Source: Microbacterium sp. T2.11-28
GTDB lineage: Bacteria > Actinomycetota > Actinomycetes > Actinomycetales > Microbacteriaceae
Direction of reading: 5' to 3'
Assembly (NCBI RefSeq): GCF_950097975.1
Contig: NZ_CATNHF010000030.1
Coordinates: 1-64,000, forward strand
Length of the DNA stretch: 64,000 nt
In this document: positions 33,876 to 43,049 of the stretch, in pieces
Layout: every line of letters begins with the position of its first letter
Numbering within the stretch: position 1 is the stretch's first letter
Translations under genes and position numbers: made by a program
The notes under the pieces: model-generated
The model's database searches: none
Told to the model about the DNA's origin: nothing
Seen by the model: the letters and a program-made list of their open reading frames with translations, nothing else

Positions 33876-34925
33876 TCAGAGCTTGGTGACCTGGTCGAAC
33901 GACAGCTCGACCGGGGTCTCGCGCTCGAAGAGCGAGACGAGGACGGTGAGCTTGCCGCTCTCCGGCTTGATCTCGCTGATCGTGCCGGGAAGACCCGCGA
34001 ACGAGCCCTCCTTGATCGTGATGGTCTCGCCGACCTCGAAGTCGACCTCGGCCGGGATCGAGCGGGCCTGCGTGGCCTGGCCCTTGGCGCCGGAGCCCTT
34101 GGCGGGTGCGACGTCCTTGACCTCGACGAGGGACTTCAGCATGTTGAAGGCCTCTTCGAAGCGCAGCGGGGTGGGGTTGTGGGCGTTGCCGACGAAGCCG
34201 GTGACGCCGGGCGTGTGACGCACGACGGACCAGGTGTCCTCGTTGAGCTCCATGCGCACGAGCACGTAGCCGGGGATCCGGACGCGCGTGACCATCTTGC
34301 GCTGACCGTTCTTGATCTCGACGACGTCCTCCATCGGGACCTCGATCTGGTAGATGTCCTCTTCGACCTCGAGCGTCGACTTGCGCTGCTCGATGTTGGC
34401 CTTCACCTTGCGCTCGAATCCGGCGTAGGAGTGGATGACGTACCACTTGCCCGGGAGGCTGCGCAGCTCGGCGCGGTAGGCCTCGTAGGGGTCCTGGTCC
34501 TCGTCGGACTCGGACTCGTCCTCGGCGCCCACGTCGGCGGTCTCGTCGTCGTCGTCGCCGAGCTCGGGACCGTCGTACGGTGCGACCTCTTCGGCAGCCT
34601 GGGCGGCGGCCTCGGCCTGCTCCTCGGCGAGGGAGTCGGTGAGGACCTCGGCGGCGGCCTCCGCCTCGTCGGCGTGGTCGATCTCGAGTGCGTCGTTCAC
34701 GATGGCGTCTGCCTCCGGGTCGTCGATGTCGATGTCGTCGAGGTCGGCGTCGGCGTCCTCGACCAGCACGTCCTCGTCGTCCACCACGTGGACGGCGACG
34801 TGCTCGGCGGCCTCGACGGAGCGCTCCTGGTCGGCGAGGTAGTTGCCCTCCTGGGCCTCGTCGTCCTCGCTGGACTGCTCTGCGGCGGTCGCCCAGTCGG
34901 CGTCGTCGGCGTACTTCTCAGACAA
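33876..34925 (-). CDS. nusG: Transcription termination/antitermination factor NusG with acidic N-terminal extension
   Basis: The protein has 349 residues. Residues about 160-349 are normal Nus[23 protein letters not shown] opens the NGN domain that binds RNA polymerase, [17 protein letters not shown] and [31 protein letters not shown] follow, and the KOW domain has [24 protein letters not shown]. Residues 1-158 are an Asp/Glu/Ala-rich, probably disordered extension with clusters such as [16 protein letters not shown]. coli NusG has 181 residues; actinobacterial forms carry shorter acidic leaders. It follows secE by 68 bases. Confidence 0.96.
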   Translation of the reverse strand: MSEKYADDADWATAAEQSSEDDEAQEGNYLADQERSVEAAEHVAVHVVDDEDVLVEDADADLDDIDIDDPEADAIVNDALEIDHADEAEAAAEVLTDSLAEEQAEAAAQAAEEVAPYDGPELGDDDDETADVGAEDESESDEDQDPYEAYRAELRSLPGKWYVIHSYAGFERKVKANIEQRKSTLEVEEDIYQIEVPMEDVVEIKNGQRKMVTRVRIPGYVLVRMELNEDTWSVVRHTPGVTGFVGNAHNPTPLRFEEAFNMLKSLVEVKDVAPAKGSGAKGQATQARSIPAEVDFEVGETITIKEGSFAGLPGTISEIKPESGKLTVLVSLFERETPVELSFDQVTKL

Positions 34926-34993
34926 TTGCGTTCTCTTCCATTGGATGGTCGGTGGCCGTCATCCGCGGCGCGTGGGGGCGAGCGGGATCCCGC

Positions 34994-35257
34994 TCAGCTC
35001 GGCACGCCGAAGACGACCTGCACGACCCAGGTGAACAGCAGGTCGAGGCCGTAGACGAGCGCCATCATGACCACGACGAAGCCCAGCACGACCGCCGTGA
35101 ACTTCCCGAGCTCCTGCCGCGTCGGTGTGACGACCTTGCGGAGCTCGGCGAAGACCTGACGGATGAAGAGGGCGATGCGCTGGAAGAAGTTGAGCTTCTT
35201 CTCGCGGGATGCGCCGCCGACCGCGACGATCTCGCCGTTCGCCTCATCCTGGACCAT
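34994..35257 (-). CDS. secE: Preprotein translocase subunit SecE
   Basis: The protein has 87 residues, one C-terminal membrane helix. KLNFFQRIALFIRQVFAELRKVVTPTRQEL is the amphipathic surface helix and conserved cytoplasmic loop (read in two parts, with VxxP[ST]RxE), followed by the helix LGFVVVMMALVYGLDLLFTW. It clamps SecY in the SecYEG channel. It is preceded by tRNA-Trp and followed by nusG, the order found in many actinobacteria. Confidence 0.96.
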   Translation of the reverse strand: MVQDEANGEIVAVGGASREKKLNFFQRIALFIRQVFAELRKVVTPTRQELGKFTAVVLGFVVVMMALVYGLDLLFTWVVQVVFGVPS

Positions 35258-35306
35258 GTACCCACCTGTATGAATTGCGTCGTGCCAGCTCGGTGCTGGC
35301 GCGTGT

Positions 35307-35324
35307 GTCAGCGCGAGCGCTGAC
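35307..35324. repeat. Perfect short palindrome between tRNA-Trp and secE
   Basis: GTCAGCGC-GA-GCGCTGAC: 8-bp arms with a 2-base centre, 3 bases from the tRNA 3' end. It may mark tRNA processing or weak termination. Confidence 0.6.
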
Positions 35325-35327
35325 GCG

Positions 35328-35400
<73 letters not shown>

Positions 35401-35588
35401 AGACGTCCCGTCCGGTCTGGACCGGGCGTTCCCTCTGGTGCATCCGGAGCCTGACGGACCCGGTGCCCCACCCTTCCACCGTAACCACATCGGGGCGGAT
35501 TCCGTCCCGCGGGCATGGCGAAAGAATGCAGACAACTGCGTCGTCAAGTGTACGGCATCCGCAGCCGGCCGCGAACCGGGCGGCGGTC

Positions 35589-36026
35589 TCAGTACTGCTG
35601 GATGCCGTAGCGGTCGGGCTCCTCGCCGCGCAGGAACCGGCGTCCCGACACCGTCGTGGGCACGATCCGCACGTAGTTGTACTTGAGCGTGGGGATCCAC
35701 GGCTTCAGGGGCAGCTCGTCGGCGGCGCGCACCTCGTCGGAGGTCTCCAGCCGCTGCGCGTGGCCGCGGACGATGACGCTCCACGCGTCGGCGGCGGTGT
35801 GGTCGTCGACCTCGAAGAGCACCTCGTCGTTGACCGTCAGCTCGGTGAGCTTGCTGCCCTCAGCGGTGCGGAAGACGACCGAGCGGCCGTCGAGGGTGTA
35901 GTTCACCGGGAAGATGTCGAGCACGTCGCCCGCATGGGTCACGAGACGTCCGAGCTCATGGCCGGCGAGCCGCGTGAAGCACTCCTCGTCGGTCAGGTAC
36001 GTGATCACCGCACTCTTGTCGTCCAC
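35589..36026 (-). CDS. Pyridoxamine 5'-phosphate oxidase-like flavin/F420-binding protein
   Basis: The protein has 145 residues. The split-barrel fold is recognisable from LTDEECFTRLAGHELGRLVTHAGDVLDIFPVNY and TAEGSKLTELTVNDEVLFEVDDH, with SVIVRGHAQRLETSDE typical of the MSMEG_5819/Rv1155-type PNPOx-like group. The likely cofactor is FMN or F420; the substrate is unknown. The chosen GTG at 36026 has AGGAGG 11 bases upstream; no in-frame ATG is better placed. The 188-base gap to the tRNA gene holds no gene that I can support. Confidence 0.8.
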   Translation of the reverse strand: MDDKSAVITYLTDEECFTRLAGHELGRLVTHAGDVLDIFPVNYTLDGRSVVFRTAEGSKLTELTVNDEVLFEVDDHTAADAWSVIVRGHAQRLETSDEVRAADELPLKPWIPTLKYNYVRIVPTTVSGRRFLRGEEPDRYGIQQY

Positions 36027-36110
36027 GGCACCATGTTCCTCCTCATCGCCGAGGCGCGCACCCTTTCGGGCCGGGAGAATCCGCACCGTCCGCGAGCCCG
36101 CCCCCACGCG

Positions 36111-36153
36111 CCGAGCCCACCCCGTCCAGACGCTCTGGACGGGGTGGGCTCGG
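36111..36153. repeat. Repeat family B hairpin: perfect 20-bp inverted repeat, 3-base loop
   Basis: Arms at 36111-36130 and 36134-36153 begin and end CCGAGCCCAC / GTGGGCTCGG. A partial extra copy (GGGGGTGGGCTCGACGAG) follows to about 36178. It lies beyond the end of the GABA operon and could act as its terminator. Confidence 0.9.
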
Positions 36154-36183
36154 CGATAGGGGGTGGGCTCGACGAGAGTCGGC

Positions 36184-37548
36184 TCAGGCGACGCGGATGA
36201 GCTTCTTGTTGACGAACTCGTCGGCGGCGAGCAGGCCCATCTCGCGGCCCGTCCCGCTGCGCTTGACGCCGCCGAACGGCAGTGCGGGCTCATCGGCCAG
36301 CACGACGTTGACGTAGACCATCCCGGCCTCGATCTTGTCGGCGATCCGCTCGGCCTGCTCCGCGTCGGTCGTGAAGACGTACGAGCCGAGGCCGAACGGC
36401 GTCGCGTTGGCGACCTCGATCGCCTCCTCCTCGCCCGAGACCCGGTAGACGACGCCCACGGGGCCGAAGAACTCCTCGCGGTAGGCGTCCATCTCCGGGG
36501 TCACCCCGGTGAGGACGGTGCCCGGGTAGAAGGCGCCGTCGCGCGTTCCGCCGGTCACGAGGGTGGCGCCCGCCGCCACGGCGGCATCGACCTGCGCGGC
36601 GAGCCGCTCGGCGGCCGCCAGCGACGACAGGGGCCCGAGCACGGTGTCCTCGGCGAACGGGTCGCCCACGCTCGCCGCCGCCATCGCCGCGGTGAACTTC
36701 TCGAGGAACGCGTCGTAGAGGTCGTCGCCGACGATGAAGCGCTTGGCCGCGTTGCAGGACTGGCCGGTGTTGTCCAGGCGCGCGTCGACGGCGGCCTGCA
36801 CGGCCGCGTCGAGGTCGTCGGTGGACAGCAGGATGAACGGGTCCGAGCCGCCCAGCTCCAGTGCCACCTTCTTGAGGTGGCGACCGGCGATCTCGGCCAC
36901 GGCGGCGCCCGCACGCTCCGACCCGGTCACCGAGACGCCCTGCACGCGGCGGTCCGCGATCACGGCGGCCGCCTGGTCGTTGGTGAGCCGCACGTCCGCG
37001 TAGGCGCCCTCCGGGAAGCCGGCGTCGGCGTACATCTGCGCGATGGCCGCCGCCGACTCCGGGCACTGCGGGGCGTGCTTGAGCAGGATGGTGTTGCCGA
37101 GCGCCAGGTTGGGCGCCGCGAAGCGGGCCACCTGGTAGTAGGGGAAGTTCCACGGCATGATCCCCAGCAGCACCCCGAGCGGCGCCTTGCGGATCACCGC
37201 GGTGCCGTCGCCGTCGATGTCCAGCGGCACGTCCGCGGTGATCTTGTCGATGTGGTCGGCGTAGTACTCGGTGATGTCGGCGGCGAAGTCGACCTCACCC
37301 TCGGCGGCGGCCAGCGGCTTGCCCATCTCGCGCACGATGATCGCAGCCAGCTCGTCGCGACGCTCGCGGTGCAGGCGCGCCACGGTGCGCAGGAGCTCCG
37401 CACGCTCGGCCGGAGACGAGGTGCGCCCCCAGCTGCGGTAGGCGGCGTCCGCGGCGGCGATCGCCGCGTCGACCTCGGCGTCGGTGGCCGTCGGGTAGGT
37501 CGCCAGGGTCTCGCCGGTGGCCGGGTTCACGACCGCATAGTCACTCAT
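36184..37548 (-). CDS. NAD(P)-dependent aldehyde dehydrogenase, succinate-semialdehyde type
   Basis: The protein has 454 residues. Aldehyde dehydrogenase hallmarks are [35 protein letters not shown], the base Glu in [10 protein letters not shown] and the nucleophile Cys in [12 protein letters not shown]. The closest fit is the NAD(P)-dependent succinate-semialdehyde dehydrogenase family (short form of about 455 residues). It is the last gene of the putrescine/GABA operon, 18 bases after a second aldehyde dehydrogenase. One of the two probably oxidises 4-aminobutanal to GABA, the other succinate semialdehyde; which is which cannot be told from sequence. Confidence 0.9.
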   Translation of the reverse strand: MSDYAVVNPATGETLATYPTATDAEVDAAIAAADAAYRSWGRTSSPAERAELLRTVARLHRERRDELAAIIVREMGKPLAAAEGEVDFAADITEYYADHIDKITADVPLDIDGDGTAVIRKAPLGVLLGIMPWNFPYYQVARFAAPNLALGNTILLKHAPQCPESAAAIAQMYADAGFPEGAYADVRLTNDQAAAVIADRRVQGVSVTGSERAGAAVAEIAGRHLKKVALELGGSDPFILLSTDDLDAAVQAAVDARLDNTGQSCNAAKRFIVGDDLYDAFLEKFTAAMAAASVGDPFAEDTVLGPLSSLAAAERLAAQVDAAVAAGATLVTGGTRDGAFYPGTVLTGVTPEMDAYREEFFGPVGVVYRVSGEEEAIEVANATPFGLGSYVFTTDAEQAERIADKIEAGMVYVNVVLADEPALPFGGVKRSGTGREMGLLAADEFVNKKLIRVA

Positions 37549-37566
37549 GGTGCTCCCTCACTCCCG

Positions 37567-39039
37567 TCAGTCGACGGGGATCAGCGTGTACTTGGTGGAC
37601 AGGTATTCGTGGATGCCCTCGAGGCCGCCCTCGCGGCCGACGCCCGACTGCTTGACGCCGCCGAAGGGCGCCGCGGCGTTGGAGACGACGCCCACGTTCA
37701 GCCCCATCATGCCGGTCTCGAGGCGATCGATCATCCGGTGCCCGCGGGCGAGGTCCTGCGTGAAGACGTAGGAGACGAGACCGTACTCGGTGTCGTTGGC
37801 CAGGCGCACGGCCTCGTCCTCGTCGGTGAACGTGGCGATGGCCAGCACGGGTCCGAAGATCTCCTCGCGGAGGATGGCGCTTCCCGGCGCTACCCCGGCG
37901 ACCACCGTCGGCTCGTAGAACGTGCCGGCGCTGAGCGCCTCGTCCGCGGGCTTGCGGCCGCCGGCCAGGACGGTCGCGCCGCGCGAGACGGCGTCGGCGA
38001 CGAGCTCCTCGGCCTTGGCCACGGCCTTGTCGTCGATGAGGGGGCCGATCTGCACGCCGTTCTCGGTGCCGCGCCCGATGCTCATCGCCGACACGCGCTC
38101 GGTGACACGCCGGGCGAACTCGTCGGCGACCGCCTCGTGGACGATGAACCGGTTGGCGGCGGTGCAGGCCTGGCCGATGTTGCGGAACTTCGCCGCCATC
38201 GCGCCGTCGACCGCCTTGTCGAGGTCGGCGTCGTCGAACACGACGAACGGCGCATTGCCGCCGAGCTCCATCGACACCCGCAGCACGCCCTCGGCGGCCT
38301 GCGCGATGAGCTTGCGCCCGACCTCGGTCGACCCGGTGAACGACAGCTTCCGCAGCCGCGGGTCGGAGATCACGGGAGCCGAGGTGGAGCTCGATCGCGT
38401 CGTGGTGAAGACGTTGACGACGCCGTCGGGAAGCCCCGCCTCGACGAGGAGCTTCACGAAGTAGAGCGTCGTCAGCGGCGTGAGCTCCGGCGGCTTGATC
38501 ACGACGGTGCAGCCGGCGGCGAGCGCCGGCGCGATCTTCCGCGTCGCCATCGCGAAGGGGAAGTTCCACGGCGTGATGAAGAACGACGGTCCCACCGGGC
38601 GCTGCGAGACGACCATGCGACCCGTGCCCTCGGGGTTCAGGCCGTACCGGCCGGCGATGCGCACCGCCTCCTCGCTGAACCACCGCAGGAACTCCCCGCC
38701 GTACACGACCTCGCCGCGCGCCTCCGCGAGGGGCTTGCCCATCTCGAGGGTCATCAGCAGCGCGAGATCCTCCTTGTGCACCTGCACGAGGTCGAACGCG
38801 CGGCGCAGGATGTCGCTGCGGGTGCGGGGCGGCGTGGCCGCCCACGCCTCCTGCGCGGCGACCGCGGCGTCGAGCGCGCGCACGGCGTCCTCCGGGGACG
38901 CGTCGGCGATCTCGAGCAGGGTGTCGCCGGTGGCGGGATCCTTCACCGGGAAGGTCGCCCCGGTGTCGACCCATTCGCCGCCGATGAACAGGCCGGTGGG
39001 CACCTCTGCGAGCAGTGCCTGCTCCGTGTCGCGGGTCAT
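37567..39039 (-). CDS. gabD: NAD(P)-dependent succinate-semialdehyde dehydrogenase (GabD-type)
   Basis: The protein has 490 residues. FIGGEWVDTGATFPVKDPATG is the usual GabD start; TPWNFPFAMATRKIAPALAAGCTVV, FTGSTEVGRKLIAQAAEGV, the catalytic Glu in SMELGGNAPF and Cys in NIGQACTAANRF are intact. It converts succinate semialdehyde to succinate, the last step of GABA use. The ATG overlaps the permease stop by 4 bases. The match to E. coli GabD type is better than that of its downstream neighbour. Confidence 0.92.
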   Translation of the reverse strand: MTRDTEQALLAEVPTGLFIGGEWVDTGATFPVKDPATGDTLLEIADASPEDAVRALDAAVAAQEAWAATPPRTRSDILRRAFDLVQVHKEDLALLMTLEMGKPLAEARGEVVYGGEFLRWFSEEAVRIAGRYGLNPEGTGRMVVSQRPVGPSFFITPWNFPFAMATRKIAPALAAGCTVVIKPPELTPLTTLYFVKLLVEAGLPDGVVNVFTTTRSSSTSAPVISDPRLRKLSFTGSTEVGRKLIAQAAEGVLRVSMELGGNAPFVVFDDADLDKAVDGAMAAKFRNIGQACTAANRFIVHEAVADEFARRVTERVSAMSIGRGTENGVQIGPLIDDKAVAKAEELVADAVSRGATVLAGGRKPADEALSAGTFYEPTVVAGVAPGSAILREEIFGPVLAIATFTDEDEAVRLANDTEYGLVSYVFTQDLARGHRMIDRLETGMMGLNVGVVSNAAAPFGGVKQSGVGREGGLEGIHEYLSTKYTLIPVD

Positions 39040-40592
39040 CGTGCCGCCTTCCTCATCGCCCGCGCGCTCGGCGGGGCATCGATCGACAGGGTCTCGCCGC
39101 GGAAGAACGCGGGACGCCTCACGGACTGCCAGACCATCACGATCACGCCGATGACGATGATCAGCATGCCGAGGATGAACACGATCCCGATCCCGCCGAT
39201 GTTCGACCCCGAACCGTATGCCGGGTCCATCGAGTCGATCAGCGTCGTGAAGAAGAGCACGGCGAGGATGAGGCCGCCCACGAGCGGGAACAGGAACGTG
39301 AAGAACACGTTCCGCACCGAGTCGAACCACTGCTTGCGGAAGTACCAGACGCAGGCGAACGCGGTGATCCCGTAGTAGAAGCAGATCATCATGCCGAGGG
39401 TGAGGATCGTGTCCCACAGCGTGTCCTCGCTCACCACGCGCATCACCGCGTAGAAGACGGATGCCACGACGGCCGACACGATCGTCGCGTAGCCCGGCGT
39501 GAAGAACCGCGGGCTGACCCGGGCGAACGCCGGCGGCAGGGCCCCGTAGTGACCCATCGACAGGAGCGTGCGGGCCGGGCCGACGAAGGTCGACTGCAGC
39601 GACGACGCCGAGCTCGTCAGCACGGCGAGCGAGACGAGGAAGGCGAGCGGGCCGAGCACGGGGTCTGACAGGAAGAAGAACACGTTGGACTGGATGTCCT
39701 CGTTGCCGAGGCCCAGCTCTCCCGTGCCGACACCGGCGAACATGATCATCGCGACGGCGAGCAGCAGGTACAGCGAGACGATGGTGAGGACGGTGACGGT
39801 CGCCGCCCGGCCCGGGGTCTTCTCGGGATCCTTGGTCTCCTCGTTCATCGTGAGGGTGACGTCCCATCCCCAGAAGATGAAGATCGACAGCGACAGGCCG
39901 GCCGCGAACGCGCTGAAGGACGACACCGCGAACGGGTTGAACCACTCGAGCGAGAACGGCGTGTAGTCGAAGCCGCCCCCGCCCACCGCCTGCGCGATGG
40001 CGGCGACGGCGAAGACGACGAGCACCAGCACCTGGAAGGTCACCAGCACGTACTGGAGCTTCTGGGTGGTCTGCATGTCGCGGTACGAGATGTATGTCGC
40101 ACCCAGCATGAACAGCAGGCACACGCCGATGTTGATCCACAGCTCGAACGCGAGGTCGGCGATGCCGGGGTTCCCGGTCACCTGCGAGATGAGCAGGAAC
40201 AGGAACTCCACCGCCACGCCGGCGAGGTTGGAGAGCACCAGGATCGTCGCGACGATCAGTCCCCAGCCCGCCATCCAGCCCACCCACGGCCCGAACGCGC
40301 GCGCGGCCCAGGTGAAGGACGTGCCGGCGTCCGGCATCCGGTTGTTGAGCTCGCGGTAACCGAATGCCACCAGCAGCATCGGGATGAAGCCAACCAGGAT
40401 GATCGCCGGGATCTGGGCGCCGACGACCGATGCGGTCGGACCGACGGCGGCCGTGAAGGTGTAGGCCGGGGCGATGCAGGAGATGCCGATGACGACGGCG
40501 CCGAGCAGGCCGATGGTCCCCGCGCTCAGGCCCTTCTTGGAGATGCCGCCGTCGGGCGCGCTGCCCGTGACCGAGGGGGCGTTCTGGCTCAT
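39036..40592 (-). CDS. APC superfamily amino acid/polyamine permease
   Basis: The protein has 518 residues and about twelve to fourteen helices. GLLGAVVIGISCIAPAYTFTAAVGP is the APC helix-1 unwound region, FGYRELNNRMPDAGTSFTWAARAFGPWVGWMAGW (read in halves) covers helices 2-3, and FWGWDVTLTMNEETKDPEKTPGRAA is the conserved helix 6-7 loop. Position between the stress protein and aldehyde dehydrogenases of a putrescine pathway points to putrescine or GABA as substrate. It overlaps both neighbours by 4 bases. Confidence 0.9.
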   Translation of the reverse strand: MSQNAPSVTGSAPDGGISKKGLSAGTIGLLGAVVIGISCIAPAYTFTAAVGPTASVVGAQIPAIILVGFIPMLLVAFGYRELNNRMPDAGTSFTWAARAFGPWVGWMAGWGLIVATILVLSNLAGVAVEFLFLLISQVTGNPGIADLAFELWINIGVCLLFMLGATYISYRDMQTTQKLQYVLVTFQVLVLVVFAVAAIAQAVGGGGFDYTPFSLEWFNPFAVSSFSAFAAGLSLSIFIFWGWDVTLTMNEETKDPEKTPGRAATVTVLTIVSLYLLLAVAMIMFAGVGTGELGLGNEDIQSNVFFFLSDPVLGPLAFLVSLAVLTSSASSLQSTFVGPARTLLSMGHYGALPPAFARVSPRFFTPGYATIVSAVVASVFYAVMRVVSEDTLWDTILTLGMMICFYYGITAFACVWYFRKQWFDSVRNVFFTFLFPLVGGLILAVLFFTTLIDSMDPAYGSGSNIGGIGIVFILGMLIIVIGVIVMVWQSVRRPAFFRGETLSIDAPPSARAMRKAAR

Positions 40593-41476
40593 GATCCGGC
40601 CTCTTCCTTGTGGCGGGTGCGCGGGACGACGATGACCGGCACGGGGACTTCGTGGAGCATCTTGGCGGCCGTGGAGCCCAGGAACAGGCGCCGCGGCTGG
40701 GCGAGGCGGCTGGATCCGGCGAGGAGGACCTCGCCCGGCTGCCAGTCCAGGTGGGCGACGGCATCCTCGATGCTCTCCCCCTCGGCGACGACGACCTCGG
40801 CCTGCAGGCCCTCCGGCAGGCGCGTCTTCGCCGCCGCGAGCACCTCGTCGACCTGGGTGGACCCCGCCAGGCGGATCGCCCCGGTGTCGGCGGTGGGCGG
40901 GAGGTCGACCGTGAGCAGCGACAGCAGCCGGACCGGCACGCCGGTGGCGGCCACGAGCGACTGCGCGTCGTCCATGAGGGCGTCGGCACCGGGGCGGGTG
41001 CCCACGGCCACCGTCAGCCGGGTGATCCCGGTCTCGGGCGCGATCTTGCGGGCGCCGCGGGGCACGAGGACCACGGGCACGTCGGAGGAGTGCAGGAGCT
41101 CGGTCGTCGTGGTGCCCAGGCGGTGGCGTCCGCGGCTGGCGCCGTCGGCGGCGCCGACGACGATGTACGCGGCGGCGAGCTCGTGGGCGACCTCGATGAG
41201 GCCCTCGGCGAAGGACTCCGCCGAGCGGACGTGGGCGTGCGCGACGACGTCGGCGGGGATCCGGTCGATGGCCTCGGCGATCCACCGCTGGGCCTGCTCG
41301 CGCAGGAGGCGGTCGTAGGAGGCGTCGGGCGGCGTGATGACGCTGCGTCCTTCGCCGGGCAGGATCACCACGACGTCGAGCACGGCGTCGACGGCGTAGG
41401 CGAGTCGGGCGGCGAACGCGACGGCGTCCCGCCCCGTCTTGGTGGCGGTGTAGCCCACGACGATGTGGCCGGTCAT
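40589..41476 (-). CDS. Universal stress protein with two UspA domains
   Basis: The protein has 295 residues: UspA domain 1 about 1-142 (HIVVGYTATKTGRDAVAFAARLA, then VVGAADGASRGRHRLGTTTTELLHSSDVPVVLVP) and domain 2 about 150-288 (LTVAVGTRPGADALMDDAQ, then LLAGSSRLAQPRRLFLGSTAAKML). The glycine-rich G-x2-G-x9-G(S/T)-type loops suggest nucleotide binding in both halves. It overlaps the permease start by 4 bases, so it belongs to the polyamine operon; tandem Usp genes next to APC permeases often modulate transport, which is inference here. Confidence 0.9.
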   Translation of the reverse strand: MTGHIVVGYTATKTGRDAVAFAARLAYAVDAVLDVVVILPGEGRSVITPPDASYDRLLREQAQRWIAEAIDRIPADVVAHAHVRSAESFAEGLIEVAHELAAAYIVVGAADGASRGRHRLGTTTTELLHSSDVPVVLVPRGARKIAPETGITRLTVAVGTRPGADALMDDAQSLVAATGVPVRLLSLLTVDLPPTADTGAIRLAGSTQVDEVLAAAKTRLPEGLQAEVVVAEGESIEDAVAHLDWQPGEVLLAGSSRLAQPRRLFLGSTAAKMLHEVPVPVIVVPRTRHKEEAGS

Positions 41477-41511
41477 GTGAGGTCTCCTCCTCGGTCGGTG
41501 CGCGAGCGCAG

Positions 41512-41620
41512 CCCTCGGTCGTCGAGCGAGCGCAGCCCTCGGTCGTCGAGCGAGCGCAGCCCTCGGTCGTTGAGCGAGCGCAGCCCTCGGTCGTTGAGCG
41601 AGCGCAGCGAGACGAAACGG
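41512..41620. repeat. Family A repeat expanded as four 24-base tandem units
   Basis: Units begin at 41512, 41536, 41560 and 41584 (CCCTCGGTCGTCGAGCGAGC then GCAG; the last two have TTGAGC). A full family A end (GCGAGACGAAACGG) follows to 41620. The block fills the gap between the oxidase and stress-protein genes. Confidence 0.92.
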
Positions 41621-41621
41621 C

Positions 41622-43004
41622 TCATGCCCGCAGCTCCTCGATGATCTGGTCGGCGGCGAGGCGCCCCATGCGGATGGCGCCGTCCACGTGCTGGTACCCG
41701 GCGCCGGCGAGGTCGCTGCACGCGAAGCGGATCGGGCCCACGGGCGTGCGCAGGTCCGCTCCGTAGCGGTGCAGCCCGCCCATGTCGAAGCTCGCCGCGT
41801 ACGCACCCCGGGTCCACTCCTCCGAGCCCCAGTCGCTCTCGTAGTACACGATCGGGTTCTTCGCCTCGGGTCCGTAGTAGTGCGAGAGCGACTCCAGGAT
41901 GCGCTCCTTGCGCTCCTCGGCGCTGAGCGTGAAGAGGTCGTCGGCGTTCTGGTCCGACACGAAGCCGACCAGCGTCCCGCGCTCGTCACCGTGGTTCGTG
42001 TTGTCGTAGGCCTCGTGCGACAGCTCGTAGGGGCTGAACGCGGTGCCCGACAAGCCCTGCTCGCGCCAGAACGGGCGGTCGTAGACGGCGTGCACCTTGA
42101 TGACGAACCCCATCGAGATGTGCTGGTGCATCTGGTGCTGACGGCGCGGCAGCGGCGGGTCGAACGAGATGCGCGGGTAGAGCACGGGCGCGAGGGCGAG
42201 GATCACCTGCCGGGCGTGGACGGTCATGCCGTCGGCGGTCACCGTGACCGGAGACTGCGACCCCGAGCCCGCGGACGGCTCGGACCAGGCGATGGAGCGC
42301 ACCGGCTGCCCCAGGAACACGTCGGCCCCGAGTCGCTCGGCCAGCAGCAGCGGAACCTGCTGCAGACCGCCGACGACGCGCTTGTCGAGGATGAAGTCCG
42401 CGTCGACGAGGTGGGAGTAGGAGCCTGCCGACGCCGCCATGAGCAGCGACTGGAGCAGCGAGAACGTGTGGGTCGGCTTGGTCAGCATCGCCGACCCGGT
42501 CGCGAAGGCGAGGTTGCGCACGGCCTCGTCGTCGTCGGTCTGGGCGCGCAGCCACGCGTCCCACGAGACCCGGTCCCACTCCGCCGCCTTCTCGTGCGCC
42601 CACGGGCGATCGGGGTCGATCTCGGCGACCATCGCGTCGAGACGCTCGGTGATCTCCGCGATCGCCCGCTCGGTCTCGGGCGACACGGGGAACATCTCGC
42701 CCGTGAACCGTCGCGCCCGGCCGTCCGGACCGACATAGACGCTGTCGCCCTCGCGGTAGCGCGAGTACGTCTCGAGGCCGAGCTCGGCGACCGTCTCGAT
42801 CAGGGCGTCCTGATCCGGCGACACCCACTGGCCGCCGATCTCCAGCATCGCGCCGTCGATCTCGTCGGTCCACAGCCGCCCTCCGACGCGGTCGCGCGCC
42901 TCGAGGACCGCCACGGACAGCCCCGCCTTCTTCAGCTGGTTCGCCGCGGTCAGGCCGGCGGCGCCGGCCCCCACGATCACGACGTCTCGGGTGATCTCGC
43001 TCAT
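41622..43004 (-). CDS. puo: Putrescine oxidase (flavin amine oxidase)
   Basis: The protein has 460 residues. VVIVGAGAAGLTAANQLKKAG and VLEARDRVGGRLWTDEIDG are the FAD-binding dinucleotide fold. LEIGGQWVSPDQ, MLTKPTHTFSLLQSLLMAASAGSYSHLVDADFILDKRV (read in parts), PLPRRQHQMHQHISMGFVIK and RGAYAASFDMGGLHRYGADLR closely recall the putrescine oxidases of Kocuria (Micrococcus rubens) and Rhodococcus. It oxidises putrescine to 4-aminobutanal, ammonia and H2O2. AAGGAGT lies 6 bases before the ATG. It stands at the head of the genes that finish the route to succinate. Confidence 0.92.
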   Translation of the reverse strand: MSEITRDVVIVGAGAAGLTAANQLKKAGLSVAVLEARDRVGGRLWTDEIDGAMLEIGGQWVSPDQDALIETVAELGLETYSRYREGDSVYVGPDGRARRFTGEMFPVSPETERAIAEITERLDAMVAEIDPDRPWAHEKAAEWDRVSWDAWLRAQTDDDEAVRNLAFATGSAMLTKPTHTFSLLQSLLMAASAGSYSHLVDADFILDKRVVGGLQQVPLLLAERLGADVFLGQPVRSIAWSEPSAGSGSQSPVTVTADGMTVHARQVILALAPVLYPRISFDPPLPRRQHQMHQHISMGFVIKVHAVYDRPFWREQGLSGTAFSPYELSHEAYDNTNHGDERGTLVGFVSDQNADDLFTLSAEERKERILESLSHYYGPEAKNPIVYYESDWGSEEWTRGAYAASFDMGGLHRYGADLRTPVGPIRFACSDLAGAGYQHVDGAIRMGRLAADQIIEELRA

Positions 43005-43049
43005 CGGGTACTCCTTCGTCTTCGATCGGCTTGGGAACATCCCGGCTCC

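Noticed and set aside
35518..35552. A tRNA-Trp/secE promoter using TTGACG or TACACT
   Set aside because: TACACT has no convincing -35 at 17 bases, and TTGACG has no TAnnnT box downstream; evidence is too weak to call.
36163..39375. A 1070-codon open frame on the plus strand opposite the aldehyde dehydrogenases
   Set aside because: It is antisense to two well-supported enzyme genes and consists of Arg/His/Val/Gly-rich sequence without domains; long antisense frames are expected at this G+C content.
41512..41607. Regular repeats that look like a CRISPR array
   Set aside because: Units are directly abutting 24-mers with no unique spacers and no cas genes; they are a slipped part of repeat family A.
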